Of a stretch of DNA of 64,000 bases, positions 7,813 through 16,915 are shown one piece after another (within the stretch, counting starts at the first letter, position 1; each line of letters opens with the position of its first letter). The notes under the pieces are model-generated. The model did not search any database and was not told the origin of the DNA. It worked only from the letters and a program-made list of their open reading frames with translations. Made by a program: the position numbers and the translations under genes. The DNA comes from Dietzia alimentaria 72 (GTDB taxonomy: Bacteria; Actinomycetota; Actinomycetes; Mycobacteriales; Mycobacteriaceae), in NCBI RefSeq assembly GCF_000226215.1, contig NZ_AGFF01000003.1, forward strand, positions 1-64,000. Direction: 5' to 3'.

Positions 7813-8876
7813 ATGACCAGCCTGGACGCGCCGCTGCGCATCACCGTGATCGGCGCGGGCGTGGTCGGCAGCTATCTCGGCGGCCGGCTCGCCCGCCACG
7901 CCGACGTGACCCTCGTCGGCCGACCCCACGTGCTGGATCCGATCCAGGCCGTGGGCCTGACCGTGGAATCCGTTGATGGCGACCGTCTCCACGTCCCCGC
8001 CGACGCCCTTGCGCTCGCCGGAACACCCGACTCGGTGCGCCATGCCGACGTGGTTCTGGTGTGCACCAAGGCCGGCCAGACCAGCGCGGCCACCGCCCAG
8101 TTCCTCCCCTTCCTGCGCCCTGAGACGCTGGTCGTGGGCCTGCAGAACGGTCTGCACTCGGCTGACCTTATTCGTGAGGCCGTGGACGACTCCCCGTGAT
8201 CGCCGGCGTGGTGCCGTTCAACGTGGCACGCACCGGGCCCGCCACATACCGGCGTACCTCCCCTGGCGTGATCATCGTGGCCGAGCATCGGCAGGCGGAG
8301 CCCCTCATCGACGTGATGCGGGAGTCCGGGTTACCTACCCGGTCGACCGACGACATCCAGGCCGTCCTCCACGGCAAGGTCCTGCTCAACCTCAACAACG
8401 CGGTCCAGGCCCTGTCCGGACTGCCGCTGCGCGCACAACTCCTCGACCGTGATCTACGACGGAGCGTGGCGCTGTGTCAGGCCGAGGCGACTCGCGTGTT
8501 CACCGCGGTCGGGGTGGTCCCGCGCGTGCCCATCGCGGTACCTGCAGCTGCGTTGCCGCTGGCCATGCGCCTGCCCACGCCGGCGTTCCGGAGGCTCGCC
8601 CATGCGGTGATCCGGGTGGACGCCGACGGGACCTCGTCCATGAACGACGATCTGGTGCACGGCCGGCCCACCGAGGTGGACATCCTGCAGGGCGAGGTGG
8701 TGCGGATGGCGCAGTCCGTCGGCATGGAGGCGCCGGCCTGCGAGCGTATGTGCGAGTTGGTGCACGACGCGGAGCGCGCGGGCGACACGCGTCGCCAGTG
8801 GACCGGCACGGCGTTGTTGGCCGAACTCCAGCGTGCGCGCCGTCGGGCGCGGCGACTGGCGGCTCAGCGGGACTGA
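7813..8876 (+). pseudogene. Ketopantoate reductase family gene split by a frameshift
   Basis: Two adjoining frames together make one complete 2-dehydropantoate 2-reductase-like protein. 7813-8199 carries the Rossmann motif GAGVVGSYLGGRLA and ends ...LQNGLHSADLIREAVDDSP-stop. 8196-8876 resumes with IAGVVPFNVARTGPATYRR and the catalytic helical domain (GKVLLNLNNAVQAL). The break falls at a CCCC run (8192-8195): one extra C restores a continuous frame. The second frame opens with a GTG overlapping the TGA stop (GTGA), so coupled translation of two chains is formally possible. A real mutation or a homopolymer sequencing error is more likely. The family includes PanE of pantothenate synthesis, but this may be a paralogue. 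Confidence 0.8.
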
Positions 8877-8895
8877 GCGACCGGCCGGTCACACG

Positions 8896-9177
8896 TCAGT
8901 CGTCGTAGCCGATCGAGAACGCGGCCTCGAGGTCGTGCTTGGACTGGGTCCGGAACGCGATGTGGGTTTCCGTATCCATCACGCCGGGAACCTTATTGAG
9001 GCGGTCCGAGACGATGTCGGCGATCTGTTCGTTACGGCGACCCCGTACGAGGACGATCAGGTCGATGGTCCCGGTGACCGAGTACACCTCCGACACGCCA
9101 TCGATCTCGGCGATCGCGGACGCCACCTCGGGGATGCGTGCGGTCTCGGCGTGGACAAAGACGATGGCGGTGATCAT
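8896..9177 (-). CDS. Stand-alone Lrp/AsnC ligand-binding (RAM) domain protein
   Basis: This 93-residue protein is only the effector-binding half of Lrp/AsnC regulators, with no helix-turn-helix. It shows the ferredoxin-like pattern MITAIVFVHAE, then VSEVYSVTGTIDLIVLVRG, then VPGVMDTETHIAF. Such single-domain proteins assemble into rings and can bind amino acids or join heteromers with full-length Lrp proteins. It is convergent with the ketopantoate-reductase-like gene; a 12-bp palindrome (8879-8890) lies in the short gap. No target is evident. Confidence 0.85.
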   Translation of the reverse strand: MITAIVFVHAETARIPEVASAIAEIDGVSEVYSVTGTIDLIVLVRGRRNEQIADIVSDRLNKVPGVMDTETHIAFRTQSKHDLEAAFSIGYDD

Positions 9178-9227
9178 GGGCCCAGATTACGTCGTTGCGG
9201 GCCCTGACCTCCGCCGACCGGGCAGCG

Positions 9228-9602
9228 TCAGCTCATGTTCTCGGGTGTCCAGTAGGCGCGCATCGAGGTGACCTTGCCCTGCTCGTCGTGGGTCATGAGG
9301 TCCCACACGTTGATCGTGGCCTTGCTGTCGGCGCCGAAGTGAGTGGTGATCTCGAAGTTGAACAGCAGGTCATTGCCGCAGACGCGGGCCTCGAGGACCT
9401 TGGCGTCGATCTTCAGCGCGGTGACGGTGGCGTAGAAGCCGCGGATCGCATCCAGGCCCTCGTGGACGGTACCGCCGCCGACCGGGTCCTCGACGGTGGC
9501 GTTCTCCGCGTAGAGCGCCATGACGGCGTCCAGGTCGCCGGCGACCAGTGCGGCGGTGTACGAATCGGCGGTGGAGCGGATCTGCTCAGGTGAGGCACTC
9601 AT
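9228..9602 (-). CDS. NTF2-like/SnoaL-fold protein, candidate ketosteroid isomerase
   Basis: This 124-residue cone-shaped NTF2 fold has a length typical of steroid delta-isomerases. Residues resembling the Tyr/Asp pocket appear in SYTAALVAGDLDAVMALY and in VEDPVGGG. The start at 9602 follows AAAGGG. A KstR-type operator lies 43 bases upstream, so steroid or cholesterol catabolism is the favoured role: isomerising a delta-5-3-ketosteroid. That assignment is inference from the operator plus the fold; other SnoaL-like functions remain possible. Confidence 0.75.
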   Translation of the reverse strand: MSASPEQIRSTADSYTAALVAGDLDAVMALYAENATVEDPVGGGTVHEGLDAIRGFYATVTALKIDAKVLEARVCGNDLLFNFEITTHFGADSKATINVWDLMTHDEQGKVTSMRAYWTPENMS

Positions 9603-9645
9603 GGGTGTAGCCCTTTCGATGACGACGACGAGGTGGACCAAAGCC

Positions 9646-9659
9646 TAGAACGTGTTCTT
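9646..9659. promoter_or_regulatory. KstR-type operator
   Basis: TAGAACGTGTTCTT matches the KstR consensus TnnAACnnGTTnnA at all but the last base. It lies 43 bases upstream of the NTF2-like isomerase candidate. A second, perfect copy stands before the HsaD-like hydrolase at 51786. KstR is the TetR-family repressor of cholesterol catabolism in mycobacteria and rhodococci. Confidence 0.75.
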
Positions 9660-9809
9660 ATTCCGTGGGTGCGGACCCGGCTAATCGCCCTGACAGCGGG
9701 TGTCGTCAATCTTCTTGCGCGCGGTTTTCCGCAGGCCTACGCTGCATGCACCATCTGTCACAGAGGCGGTCGGCTGTCACCGGCACCCGGCCCGGGAGCG
9801 GGGTCCGAC

Positions 9810-11240
9810 ATGTCCACACTCAAACCGTCACCTCAGACTCCCGAGGAGGAGTCGTTCCACACCGGACGGGTGGTGCTCATCTCGATGGTCGCCGCGCTGG
9901 GCGGGTTCCTCTTCGGCTTCGACACCGCGGTGATCAACGGCGCCGTCGACTCCGTCCAGGAGACGTTCGGGATGAACGCCGCACTGACCGGATTCGCCGT
10001 CTCGTCGGCCCTCCTTGGGTGCATAGCCGGGGCCTATCTTGCCGGGCGCCTCGCCGACCGGTGGGGGCGCACCCGGGTGATGATTCTGGCCTCGGTGCTG
10101 TTCACCGCGAGCGCACTCGGATCCGGGCTCGCCTTCGGACCCGCGGACCTCATCGTCTGGCGGATCATCGGCGGGCTCGGCGTGGGTGCCGCGTCCGTCA
10201 TCGCTCCGGCCTACATCGCCGAGGTCGCTCCGCCGGCGATCCGCGGGCGACTCGGCTCGTTGCAGCAGTTGGCGATCGTCTCCGGCATCTTTGTGGCCCT
10301 CCTCACCGACGCCTGGCTGGCGGGGGTCGCAGGTGGCGCGATCGAGGAGCTGTGGCTGGGGGCCGAGGCCTGGCGGTGGATGTTCTGGGCAGAGGTGATT
10401 CCCGCCGTGACCTATGGGGTGCTCGCGCTGACGATCCCCGAATCGCCGCGCTATCTGGTGGGCAAGGGCATGGTCGACCGGGCCCGCGAGGTCCTGCGTT
10501 CCATCCAGAAGGGCGGGATCGACAACCGGATCCGCGAGATCCGCGCGACTGTCAGCGAAGACGGTAAGCGGTCGTGGCGCGACCTTGTGAAGCCCGGCGG
10601 GATCAACCTGCTGCCCATCGTGTGGATCGGCATCGTCCTGTCGGTCTTCCAACAGGCCGTGGGCATCAACGTGATCTTCTACTACTCCACCTCGCTCTGG
10701 CAGTCGGTCGGCTTCACCGAGGAGGACGCGCTCACGCAGACCGTCATCACCTCCGTCACGAACATCGTGGTCACCATCGTGGCGATCGCTCTCATCGACA
10801 AGATCGGCCGCCGCAAACTGCTCATCACCGGTTCGGTGGGCATGACGCTCTCCCTGGCCGTGATGTCGCTGATGTTCAGCACCGCCACCATGGGGCCGGG
10901 CCCGGACGGCGAACTCGCTCCTCAGCTCGCCGACACCCAGGGACTGATCGCGCTCATCGCCGCCAACGGGTTCGTCGTGTTCTTCGGGATGTCGTGGGGG
11001 CCGGCGGTGTGGGTGCTGCTCGGCGAGATGTTCAACAATCGCATCCGCTCCGCGGCCCTGGGGCTCGCGGCGGCCGCGCAGTGGCTCGCAAACTTCGCCG
11101 TGTCCACGGCGTTCCCGCCGATGGCCGAGCTCAGCCTGACGTTCACCTACGGTTTCTACGCGGTGTCGGCGCTACTTTCACTGTTGTTCGTCGCCAAGTT
11201 CATCCCGGAGACGAACGGCCGGTCTCTCGAAGACATGTAG
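9810..11240 (+). CDS. Sugar porter of the major facilitator superfamily
   Basis: This 476-residue, 12-helix transporter has sugar-porter signatures in order: GFLFGFDTAVINGAV in helix 1, GRLADRWGRTRVM in loop 2-3, PESPRYLVGKG in the central loop, GRRKLL in loop 8-9, and PETNGRSLEDM at the C-terminus. The family (XylE, GLUT) moves hexoses, pentoses or polyols by facilitation or proton symport. The ATG at 9810 gives the usual N-terminus; a longer frame reaches back over the KstR-type site. It is divergent from the isomerase candidate and convergent with the next gene. The substrate is not predictable. Confidence 0.88.
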   Translation: MSTLKPSPQTPEEESFHTGRVVLISMVAALGGFLFGFDTAVINGAVDSVQETFGMNAALTGFAVSSALLGCIAGAYLAGRLADRWGRTRVMILASVLFTASALGSGLAFGPADLIVWRIIGGLGVGAASVIAPAYIAEVAPPAIRGRLGSLQQLAIVSGIFVALLTDAWLAGVAGGAIEELWLGAEAWRWMFWAEVIPAVTYGVLALTIPESPRYLVGKGMVDRAREVLRSIQKGGIDNRIREIRATVSEDGKRSWRDLVKPGGINLLPIVWIGIVLSVFQQAVGINVIFYYSTSLWQSVGFTEEDALTQTVITSVTNIVVTIVAIALIDKIGRRKLLITGSVGMTLSLAVMSLMFSTATMGPGPDGELAPQLADTQGLIALIAANGFVVFFGMSWGPAVWVLLGEMFNNRIRSAALGLAAAAQWLANFAVSTAFPPMAELSLTFTYGFYAVSALLSLLFVAKFIPETNGRSLEDM

Positions 11241-11248
11241 CAGGCAGG

Positions 11249-11857
11249 TCAGGCGGCCTCCTCGGGCGTGCGGACCAGGCAGTAGAGGTCCGTGCGAAGG
11301 GTCGCCGGATCCATGTCGGGCGACGGTTCGGTCACGTAGCTCTCCCAAAACGGGATGCCGGGTGTCATCCCCTTCGCTCCGATTTCGCCCAGGAACCGGC
11401 CCCACGCCTCGCCGAGTCCATCGAACCCACCGACGTGGCTGGTCACGGCCACAACGCCTGCCGGAAGTGCGGAGGCGACCACGCGCAGACCCTCCACCTC
11501 GACGGGATCGTCGTCGAGCTGTTCGAGCAGCGGGCCGTCGAGCGGGAACCCGATCTCCACGTCTGCCATCGCGTCGGGGCCGTCGGTAAGTCGGGTGTAC
11601 AGCGCGAATGCCGGCCCGGCGGGCTGCAGTCCCTGCGCGAACGCGGCGGGGAAGGCTCTACCGAACACCGCGTCGAACAACCCGCTGATGGTGGCCATCG
11701 GGACATCGTCGGCACGCACCACCACGGTCGGCACGGTGCGGCCTCGCAGCAGCACGATCTCGCCGAGTGGCTCAGGGCCGAGGTCGGGGTACCCGGGTGG
11801 CGGGTCGTTCGGGATCGCCGGGCTCTGGTCGTGAGATGGGAAGGGAGACGACGACAT
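11249..11857 (-). CDS. GyrI-like/effector-binding domain protein
   Basis: This 202-residue soluble protein has a Pro-rich N-terminus (about 1-30) followed by one effector-binding (GyrI/SOUL-like) fold. Visible are the beta strand PAFALYTRL, the acidic pocket region DVEIGFPLDGP, HVGGFDGLGEAWGRFL, and the C-terminal FWESYVTEPS plus LRTDLYCLV. No DNA-binding domain is present. Such proteins bind or hydrolyse small hydrophobic compounds. It is convergent with the MFS gene (8 bases between stops); no operon partner is seen. Confidence 0.72.
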   Translation of the reverse strand: MSSSPFPSHDQSPAIPNDPPPGYPDLGPEPLGEIVLLRGRTVPTVVVRADDVPMATISGLFDAVFGRAFPAAFAQGLQPAGPAFALYTRLTDGPDAMADVEIGFPLDGPLLEQLDDDPVEVEGLRVVASALPAGVVAVTSHVGGFDGLGEAWGRFLGEIGAKGMTPGIPFWESYVTEPSPDMDPATLRTDLYCLVRTPEEAA

Positions 11858-12039
11858 GGGCTGCCCTCTCGGGGTCGTGATGGCTCCTCACAGTGTGCGC
11901 TGTGGGCCCGCGCAGCGGAAGGGCCCGCCAATCGGCGAGCGGGGCGGATGCGGCCTGAGTGCGCTGCGAGGACAATCGCAAACATGCACCGCCGTCTCCG
12001 CACACCCAACCAGAGAGTCCACCTCGAAGGCGATCTACC

Positions 12040-12900
12040 GTGAGCGTCGTTGGCGGTCAGGGCGCTGGTTCGGGCGCGGGCTCGGTAACGCAGTGCGCGA
12101 CCTGCGGCGTCGAGCGGGCCGAACCACTGCCCGAGCTGTGCCCGATCTGCGCTGATGAGCGGCAGTTCGTGCCGTCCACGGGCCAACGATGGACTACACC
12201 GGAGGAATCCAGGGCGGGTGGCGCGTCCATCGAGTTCACCGAGCGCGAGACGGATGTCATCTCGCTCGCACAGCGGAACTGCCCCGGAATCGGGCAGAAG
12301 CCCGCTCTCATCCGCACCAACCACGGGAACGTGCTGGTCGAGGTGCCTAACTTCATCAGTGATGAGGCGATCGCTGCCATCCGTGTGTGGGGTGGCCTTT
12401 CTGCAATCATCGCGTCGCACCCGCACATGTACGGGGTGCAGTCATTGTGGTCGGCGGCCTTCGACGACTGCCCGGTCTACGTCTCGGCACCCGATGAGCG
12501 CTGGCTCGGCCTCCGACCGCGCAACACCGTGGTGTGGCGCCGCGAGTCCCAGATCGAGATCGTTCCGGGGGTACACGCCTCGCAGCCCGGCGGCCATTTC
12601 CCGGGGAGCGCAGTAGTGCACTGGACCGCGCCCGACGGCCGCGGGGTGCTGTTCACCGGCGACACCATCGGGACGGTCGCCGACCCGGAGTGGGTGACGT
12701 TCATGCGCTCGTTCCCCAACTGGATGCCACTGTCCGGGGCGGTCGTGCGCCGGATTGCCGAGCACGTCTCGCGATATGACTTCGATCGTCTCTACGCCAA
12801 CTTCGGCGGCTGCGTCCCACGGGATGCCCGCGCCGTTGTCCACCGCTCGGCCGAGCGGTATGCAGCCTGGGCCGACGGTGAGTACGACCATCTCACCTGA
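12040..12900 (+). CDS. MBL-fold metallo-hydrolase with N-terminal zinc-ribbon motif
   Basis: This 286-residue protein opens with a Gly-rich stretch and two CxxC pairs (CATC at 19-22 and CPIC at 34-37), a likely zinc ribbon. The rest is a degenerate metallo-beta-lactamase fold: ASHPHMYG replaces the classic HxHxDH, with later His/Asp positions in GGHFPGSAVVHW and FTGDTIGTVAD. The GTG start at 12040 excludes an upstream stretch with no ribosome site. A hydrolytic role on an unknown substrate is plausible, but the altered metal motif makes activity uncertain. Confidence 0.75.
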   Translation: MSVVGGQGAGSGAGSVTQCATCGVERAEPLPELCPICADERQFVPSTGQRWTTPEESRAGGASIEFTERETDVISLAQRNCPGIGQKPALIRTNHGNVLVEVPNFISDEAIAAIRVWGGLSAIIASHPHMYGVQSLWSAAFDDCPVYVSAPDERWLGLRPRNTVVWRRESQIEIVPGVHASQPGGHFPGSAVVHWTAPDGRGVLFTGDTIGTVADPEWVTFMRSFPNWMPLSGAVVRRIAEHVSRYDFDRLYANFGGCVPRDARAVVHRSAERYAAWADGEYDHLT

Positions 12901-13112
12901 TGTTCCGCCCGGCAGCAGTCGGAGCCGTTGGAGCAGCAACAAACGAGCCAAAGGCGGGTCTCGCGTAACCAACGTCGTGTCTGGTGATCCTCGGACACGT
13001 CGGGTCCATTGCATACACTGGCATGACCCACGTCGGTGAGGTCCGCGCGGACGATGTTGACGCGATCTCCGGCGCCGCAGGCAGTATGGGGACACCGACG
13101 TCAGGAGCATCA

Positions 13113-13460
13113 ATGAGTTCATCGACATACGTCGACGGGATCCAGGTCATGTGGCGACCCGGTTGCCCGTTCTGCATGACACTTCGCAGTTCGTTGCGGC
13201 GCCGCGGAATTGCCACGACGGACGTCGACATCTGGTCGGATCCTGATGCCGCGGCGAGAGTCCGCGCGGCGACAGGCGGCGACGAGACTGTTCCGACCGT
13301 CTTCGTGGGCGAGCGCGCAATGGTCAATCCAAGCGTCAACCAGATTGTCGCCGCCGTCAAGAGCGAGCTACCGCATCGAGTAGACGAGTTGGTCCCGCCC
13401 ACAGCGGAAACCGGGAAGTGGCGCACGATATTTGGCTTAGGTAAGCGGGCAACGTCGTGA
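13113..13460 (+). CDS. Glutaredoxin/mycoredoxin-like protein
   Basis: This 115-residue thioredoxin-fold protein has the active site GCPFC (Cys18, Cys21), a cis-proline loop in ETVPTVFVG and a C-terminal extension of about 30 residues. CAGGAG lies 5 bases before the ATG. In mycothiol-producing actinobacteria this group (mycoredoxin, CGYC) reduces mixed disulfides; the CPFC active site here is a variant. It is convergent with the P-type ATPase gene. Redox repair or metal-related thiol chemistry is likely. Confidence 0.82.
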   Translation: MSSSTYVDGIQVMWRPGCPFCMTLRSSLRRRGIATTDVDIWSDPDAAARVRAATGGDETVPTVFVGERAMVNPSVNQIVAAVKSELPHRVDELVPPTAETGKWRTIFGLGKRATS

Positions 13461-13495
13461 CCCCGGTGTCAGCGTGACGATCGCGGCCGGGCCGG

Positions 13496-15466
13496 TCACC
13501 TTGTGACCTGAGCAGACCTTTCAGCCCGTCCAGGCCGGACCGCGCGCAGCGCGTTGAGAATCACCACCAGATCCACCACCTCTTGGCTGAGCGCACCGAT
13601 CACCGCGGGGATCGAGCCCGTCGCCGCCACCAGCATCAACCCGACGGACAGGGCGATCCCGATCCAGATGCTCTGCAGCGCCACGTGCATCGTGCGCTGT
13701 CCTACGCGCACCGCGCTGGCCACCCTCCCCAGGTGCTCGGTAAGGATCACGATGTCCGCCGACTCGCTGGCCGCGGTCGACCCTCGGCCTCCCATCGCGA
13801 TTCCGACATCTGCCACAGCAAGGGCCGGCGCGTCGTTGACGCCGTCGCCCACCATGATCACCGTTCGGTTGGGGAGTTCGCGGACGAGGCGCACCTTGTC
13901 CTGCGGCAGCAGCTCGCCCCACGCCTTGTCCAGGCCCGCGGCCGCCGCCACGTGGTCCACCGTGGTCTGCGCGTCACCGCTGAGCACCAGCTGGTCGGTC
14001 ACTCCCAGCTCGGTGAGCGCCGCGACCGTGTCCCGTGCGTCCTCTCGCAGCTGATCGGCCATGACGACGACGCCGGCGAACCGTCGATCAATCGCGACGT
14101 AGACAGCCAGTTCACCGGGTTCGAGATCCGCCTCGGCCACCTGCCCGGCGTGCTCGGCGACGAATCGACGCTTGCCGACCACCACCGCATGTCCGTCCAC
14201 CGTCGCGGTGACCCCGTTGGTGGCCTCCTCATGTGCGTCTTCGGCGGGAGACAGCTCCAACCCCCGCTCTCGGGCGGCGGTCTGTACCGAGGTGGCCACC
14301 ACGTGCGAGGAATATTGCTCTGCCGACGCCGTCAGCTGCAGCAACGCCAGCTCCCCCGCGGTGTCGTCCCACTCGGACCCTGGAGCAGGTCGGACGGCCA
14401 CCAGCTCCGGGCGACCGTAGGTCATCGTCCCGGTCTTGTCGTAGGCAACGGTCCGGACGTTCGCCAGTCGTTCAAGGGTGCCCGCGTCCTTGACGACGAC
14501 GCCGGTGCGTGCCGCCCGGCCCATGCCACCGAGGAACGCGACGGGCGCGGCGATGAGCAGCGGGCAGGGGGTGGCCACCACCAGTACTTCGGCAAAGACC
14601 ACCGGGTCGGACCAGTACCACCAGGCAGCGCTCGCGATCGTCAGGGACAGCACGGTGAACGGGACTGCGTAGCGGTCTGCGAGCCGCACCACCGGTGCCC
14701 TCGACTCCGCAGCGGTGCGCACCATCTCGACGATCCGCGCGTACTGGCTGTCGGCGGCGGTGCTCGTCGCCCGCACCAGGATGGCTCGGGTGCCGTTGAT
14801 CGAGCCGGACAGCAGATCCTCCCCCCGCTGCCGGGTGACGGGAAGGCTTTCCCCGGTGATCGAGGACTCGTCCAGCTCGGCCTCGTCGTCTTCAAGGTGG
14901 CCGTCGACCGGTAGGACCTCGCTCGGTCGGAGCAACAGCAGCTCCCCCGGCTGCACGTCCTCGGCCGGGACCTCCTGAACCGAGCCGTCGTCGAGCACCC
15001 TGCGGGCGGTACGTGGGGTCCGATCCAGGAGCGCGTTCAACTCTCGGCGCGCCCGCCCCGCGGCGTAGTCCTCCAGGGCCTCGCCTCCGGTGAGCATGAG
15101 CACCACCACGAGTGCAGCGACGTATTCGCCCACTGCGACGGTCGCGGTCACGGCGGTGACGGCGAGGATGTCGATCCCCCAATGCCCGGCCATCAGATCG
15201 CGGACCATCCCCCGGGCGACCCACAACGCCACGGCCCCGGCCCACAGCGAGCCGATCCACTGCGCCAGACCGGCCTGGCCGCCCAGCAGCAACGCTGCCA
15301 CCACAGCGAGGACAAGCAACGAGGCGACCACCAGCGGATACGCGCGCATGACACTGGCAGCTGTTCTCCCGCCGGCGGGGCCCGAGGCGCCGGCGCGGTC
15401 GTCAAGGCCGTCGCCCGGGTTCGGCTCATCCCCGACTACGTGCGCGTCTTCCCGAAAACCAGCCAT
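13496..15466 (-). CDS. P1B-type heavy-metal translocating ATPase
   Basis: This 656-residue membrane pump has an actuator TGES loop (DESSITGESLPV), the intramembrane motif ATPCPLLIA, phosphorylation site DKTGTMTYG, and the hinge VGDGVNDAPALA. The metal motif is TPC rather than the CPC of copper and zinc pumps, and there is no N-terminal CxxC metal domain, so specificity is open. The catalytic SEHP-like site reads SAEQYSSHVVA. The ATG at 15466 has GGGGGAGG at the right distance. It starts 45 bases after the last Asp23-operon gene and is probably in the same transcript. Confidence 0.9.
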   Translation of the reverse strand: MAGFREDAHVVGDEPNPGDGLDDRAGASGPAGGRTAASVMRAYPLVVASLLVLAVVAALLLGGQAGLAQWIGSLWAGAVALWVARGMVRDLMAGHWGIDILAVTAVTATVAVGEYVAALVVVLMLTGGEALEDYAAGRARRELNALLDRTPRTARRVLDDGSVQEVPAEDVQPGELLLLRPSEVLPVDGHLEDDEAELDESSITGESLPVTRQRGEDLLSGSINGTRAILVRATSTAADSQYARIVEMVRTAAESRAPVVRLADRYAVPFTVLSLTIASAAWWYWSDPVVFAEVLVVATPCPLLIAAPVAFLGGMGRAARTGVVVKDAGTLERLANVRTVAYDKTGTMTYGRPELVAVRPAPGSEWDDTAGELALLQLTASAEQYSSHVVATSVQTAARERGLELSPAEDAHEEATNGVTATVDGHAVVVGKRRFVAEHAGQVAEADLEPGELAVYVAIDRRFAGVVVMADQLREDARDTVAALTELGVTDQLVLSGDAQTTVDHVAAAAGLDKAWGELLPQDKVRLVRELPNRTVIMVGDGVNDAPALAVADVGIAMGGRGSTAASESADIVILTEHLGRVASAVRVGQRTMHVALQSIWIGIALSVGLMLVAATGSIPAVIGALSQEVVDLVVILNALRAVRPGRAERSAQVTR

Positions 15467-15511
15467 GCGGTCATCCTCCCCCACGACCGCAGCGGCGCGC
15501 CTCGTGTCGCG

Positions 15512-15832
15512 CTACCCCACGCTGAGGGACTGCACGCGGACGAGGATCGTCGGCTCGGTCGAGTGCGCGCCCTGGAGCGCGGTGCGGACAACTTCCTGGA
15601 TCTCCCGCACTATCTCACGCGTCTCCCGAGAGTGATCTACGCACACCTCCACCACGACTTCGCCCTTGTCGCTGTCGATGTGGAGACCGAAATGGTTCGC
15701 GGCCCCTGGGGCGCGCCGGATACGTGCGTCCAGGGTGCGCAGAGTGGTCCCGATCCCGGGCTCGATGCCCAGAACGCCCGGCACCGAGGTGACCAGGCCG
15801 ATGATGTCCGCTCCGGCGGGCTCAGCTGTCAT
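15512..15832 (-). CDS. Small protein of the Asp23 operon
   Basis: This 106-residue protein has no clear family to me. It alternates hydrophobic and charged strands (LVTSVPGVLGIEPGIGTTLRTL, GLHIDS, GEVVVEVCVDH, TILVRVQSL) much like the small alpha/beta Asp23 fold. Its start overlaps the previous gene by 11 bases, so it belongs to the same operon. A divergent Asp23-like subunit is plausible but not shown. Confidence 0.7.
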   Translation of the reverse strand: MTAEPAGADIIGLVTSVPGVLGIEPGIGTTLRTLDARIRRAPGAANHFGLHIDSDKGEVVVEVCVDHSRETREIVREIQEVVRTALQGAHSTEPTILVRVQSLSVG

Positions 15833-16346
15833 GGAGGTCCTCGATGTGGATGTCGACGACGACGTCGGTCAGGTCGAGGTCCTGTGCGCAGGCGGTCTGG
15901 ACGGAGGTCCGAACCCGATTGGCCAATGCAGGTAGGTCGGGCGCAGCAGCACTGGCTGAGATGCGACAGAAGATCCGCTGTGGGGTTCCTCGCGTGAGCC
16001 AGTCCGGAACGGTCGCGTGATCGAACGAGGTTTTCAGCGCAATCGCGCCGGGGACGCGGTCCACGGTCGTGCGGACGAGAGTGCGCAGTGAGAGCTCGGA
16101 CAGTGTGAACGGGCCGAGACTGGTGGGCGGCATCTGCACCTGAGCGCCATGACGGACGTCCGCTCGGACTGACTCGGAGAGAGAAGCCCGAGCGCGGTGC
16201 GACAACTGCACCCCGGTCTCGCCCCGCTCCTCTAACTCGTCCCATTCACTGTGCAGGGCGCGGACCAACTCGAGGTACCGCCGGGTCGCGGCGTTCTCAT
16301 CCTGCTCTCGGGGGCCGGAAGGGTTGTCCACGGGGCTCACCGCCAT
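15822..16346 (-). CDS. Asp23-operon protein with charged N-terminal half
   Basis: This 174-residue soluble protein has a helical, charged N-terminal half (about 1-60) and a C-terminal part whose pattern (VRTTVDRVPGAIALKTSF ... LTDVVVDIHIEDL) resembles Asp23-type domains. It overlaps the sigma-factor stop by 10 bases and the next gene by 11. Lying directly after the sigma factor, it could be a regulator or anti-sigma-like partner; that is inference from position only. Confidence 0.7.
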   Translation of the reverse strand: MAVSPVDNPSGPREQDENAATRRYLELVRALHSEWDELEERGETGVQLSHRARASLSESVRADVRHGAQVQMPPTSLGPFTLSELSLRTLVRTTVDRVPGAIALKTSFDHATVPDWLTRGTPQRIFCRISASAAAPDLPALANRVRTSVQTACAQDLDLTDVVVDIHIEDLHDS

Positions 16347-16915
16347 TCCTCCATCTGTTGCATGACTCGTACCCGGGCGCGGGCGAGTCGTCCTCGTGCG
16401 GCCGCCTCCGTGATCCCTAGGGTCATGGCGACCTCCAGGTAGGTCATTCCCTCGACCTCACGCAGTGCCCAGCATGACCGTAACCCCGGCTCCAGCGACG
16501 CCAGTACCCGGGCGAGCGCCTGCAACTGCACGTTGACCTGGGTGGCGTGCGCGGGATCGGAAGCGGGCCGCTCGTCCCCCCGGCGCTCCAGGACCTCGGT
16601 CGGTTGCGCCTCCGTGGCCCGCCGCAGACGTCGACGCGCGACATCGGTCGCGCGGCGGGAACTGATGCGGGAGACCCAGCTGCGAAACGCATCGGGGTCG
16701 TCCAGCAGATGCAGTTTCCGCCACGCCGTCAATAAGCTCTCCTGGACGATGTCCTCGCTGTCCTGTCGATCTCCCACCATGAGATAGACGATGCGGAACA
16801 GCCGCCCCTGGTGCCGGTCGACCAGGCGCTCGAACGCACCGGCGTCTCCGTCCTGAGCACGCAGCACTAGAACCCGGTCATCGACATCCTCGTCGGCGCT
16901 GCCCCTTTCCCTCAT
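16337..16915 (-). CDS. ECF-family RNA polymerase sigma factor
   Basis: This 192-residue sigma-70 group 4 factor has region 2 at about 20-90 (AFERLVDRHQGRLFRIVYLMVGDRQ ... EDIVQES ... AWRKL) and region 4 at about 125-185 (LASLEPGLRSCWALREVEG ... VAMTLGITEAAARGRLARAR). Its start overlaps the stop of the AmaP-like gene by four bases (ATGA), so it sits inside the Asp23 operon. It probably directs transcription of this envelope-stress set, including its own gene. No obvious transmembrane anti-sigma factor is adjacent; the neighbouring membrane and 174-residue proteins are candidates. Confidence 0.9.
   Translation of the reverse strand: MRERGSADEDVDDRVLVLRAQDGDAGAFERLVDRHQGRLFRIVYLMVGDRQDSEDIVQESLLTAWRKLHLLDDPDAFRSWVSRISSRRATDVARRRLRRATEAQPTEVLERRGDERPASDPAHATQVNVQLQALARVLASLEPGLRSCWALREVEGMTYLEVAMTLGITEAAARGRLARARVRVMQQMEEWR

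Noticed and set aside
8196-8876. Separate GTG-started gene
   Set aside because: Its protein begins mid-domain of ketopantoate reductase and joins the preceding frame perfectly if one C is added, so a frameshift is the better explanation.
8879-8890. 12-bp palindrome GACCGGCCGGTC as an operator
   Set aside because: It lies between two converging stop codons and has no loop; GC-rich palindromes of this length occur by chance here.
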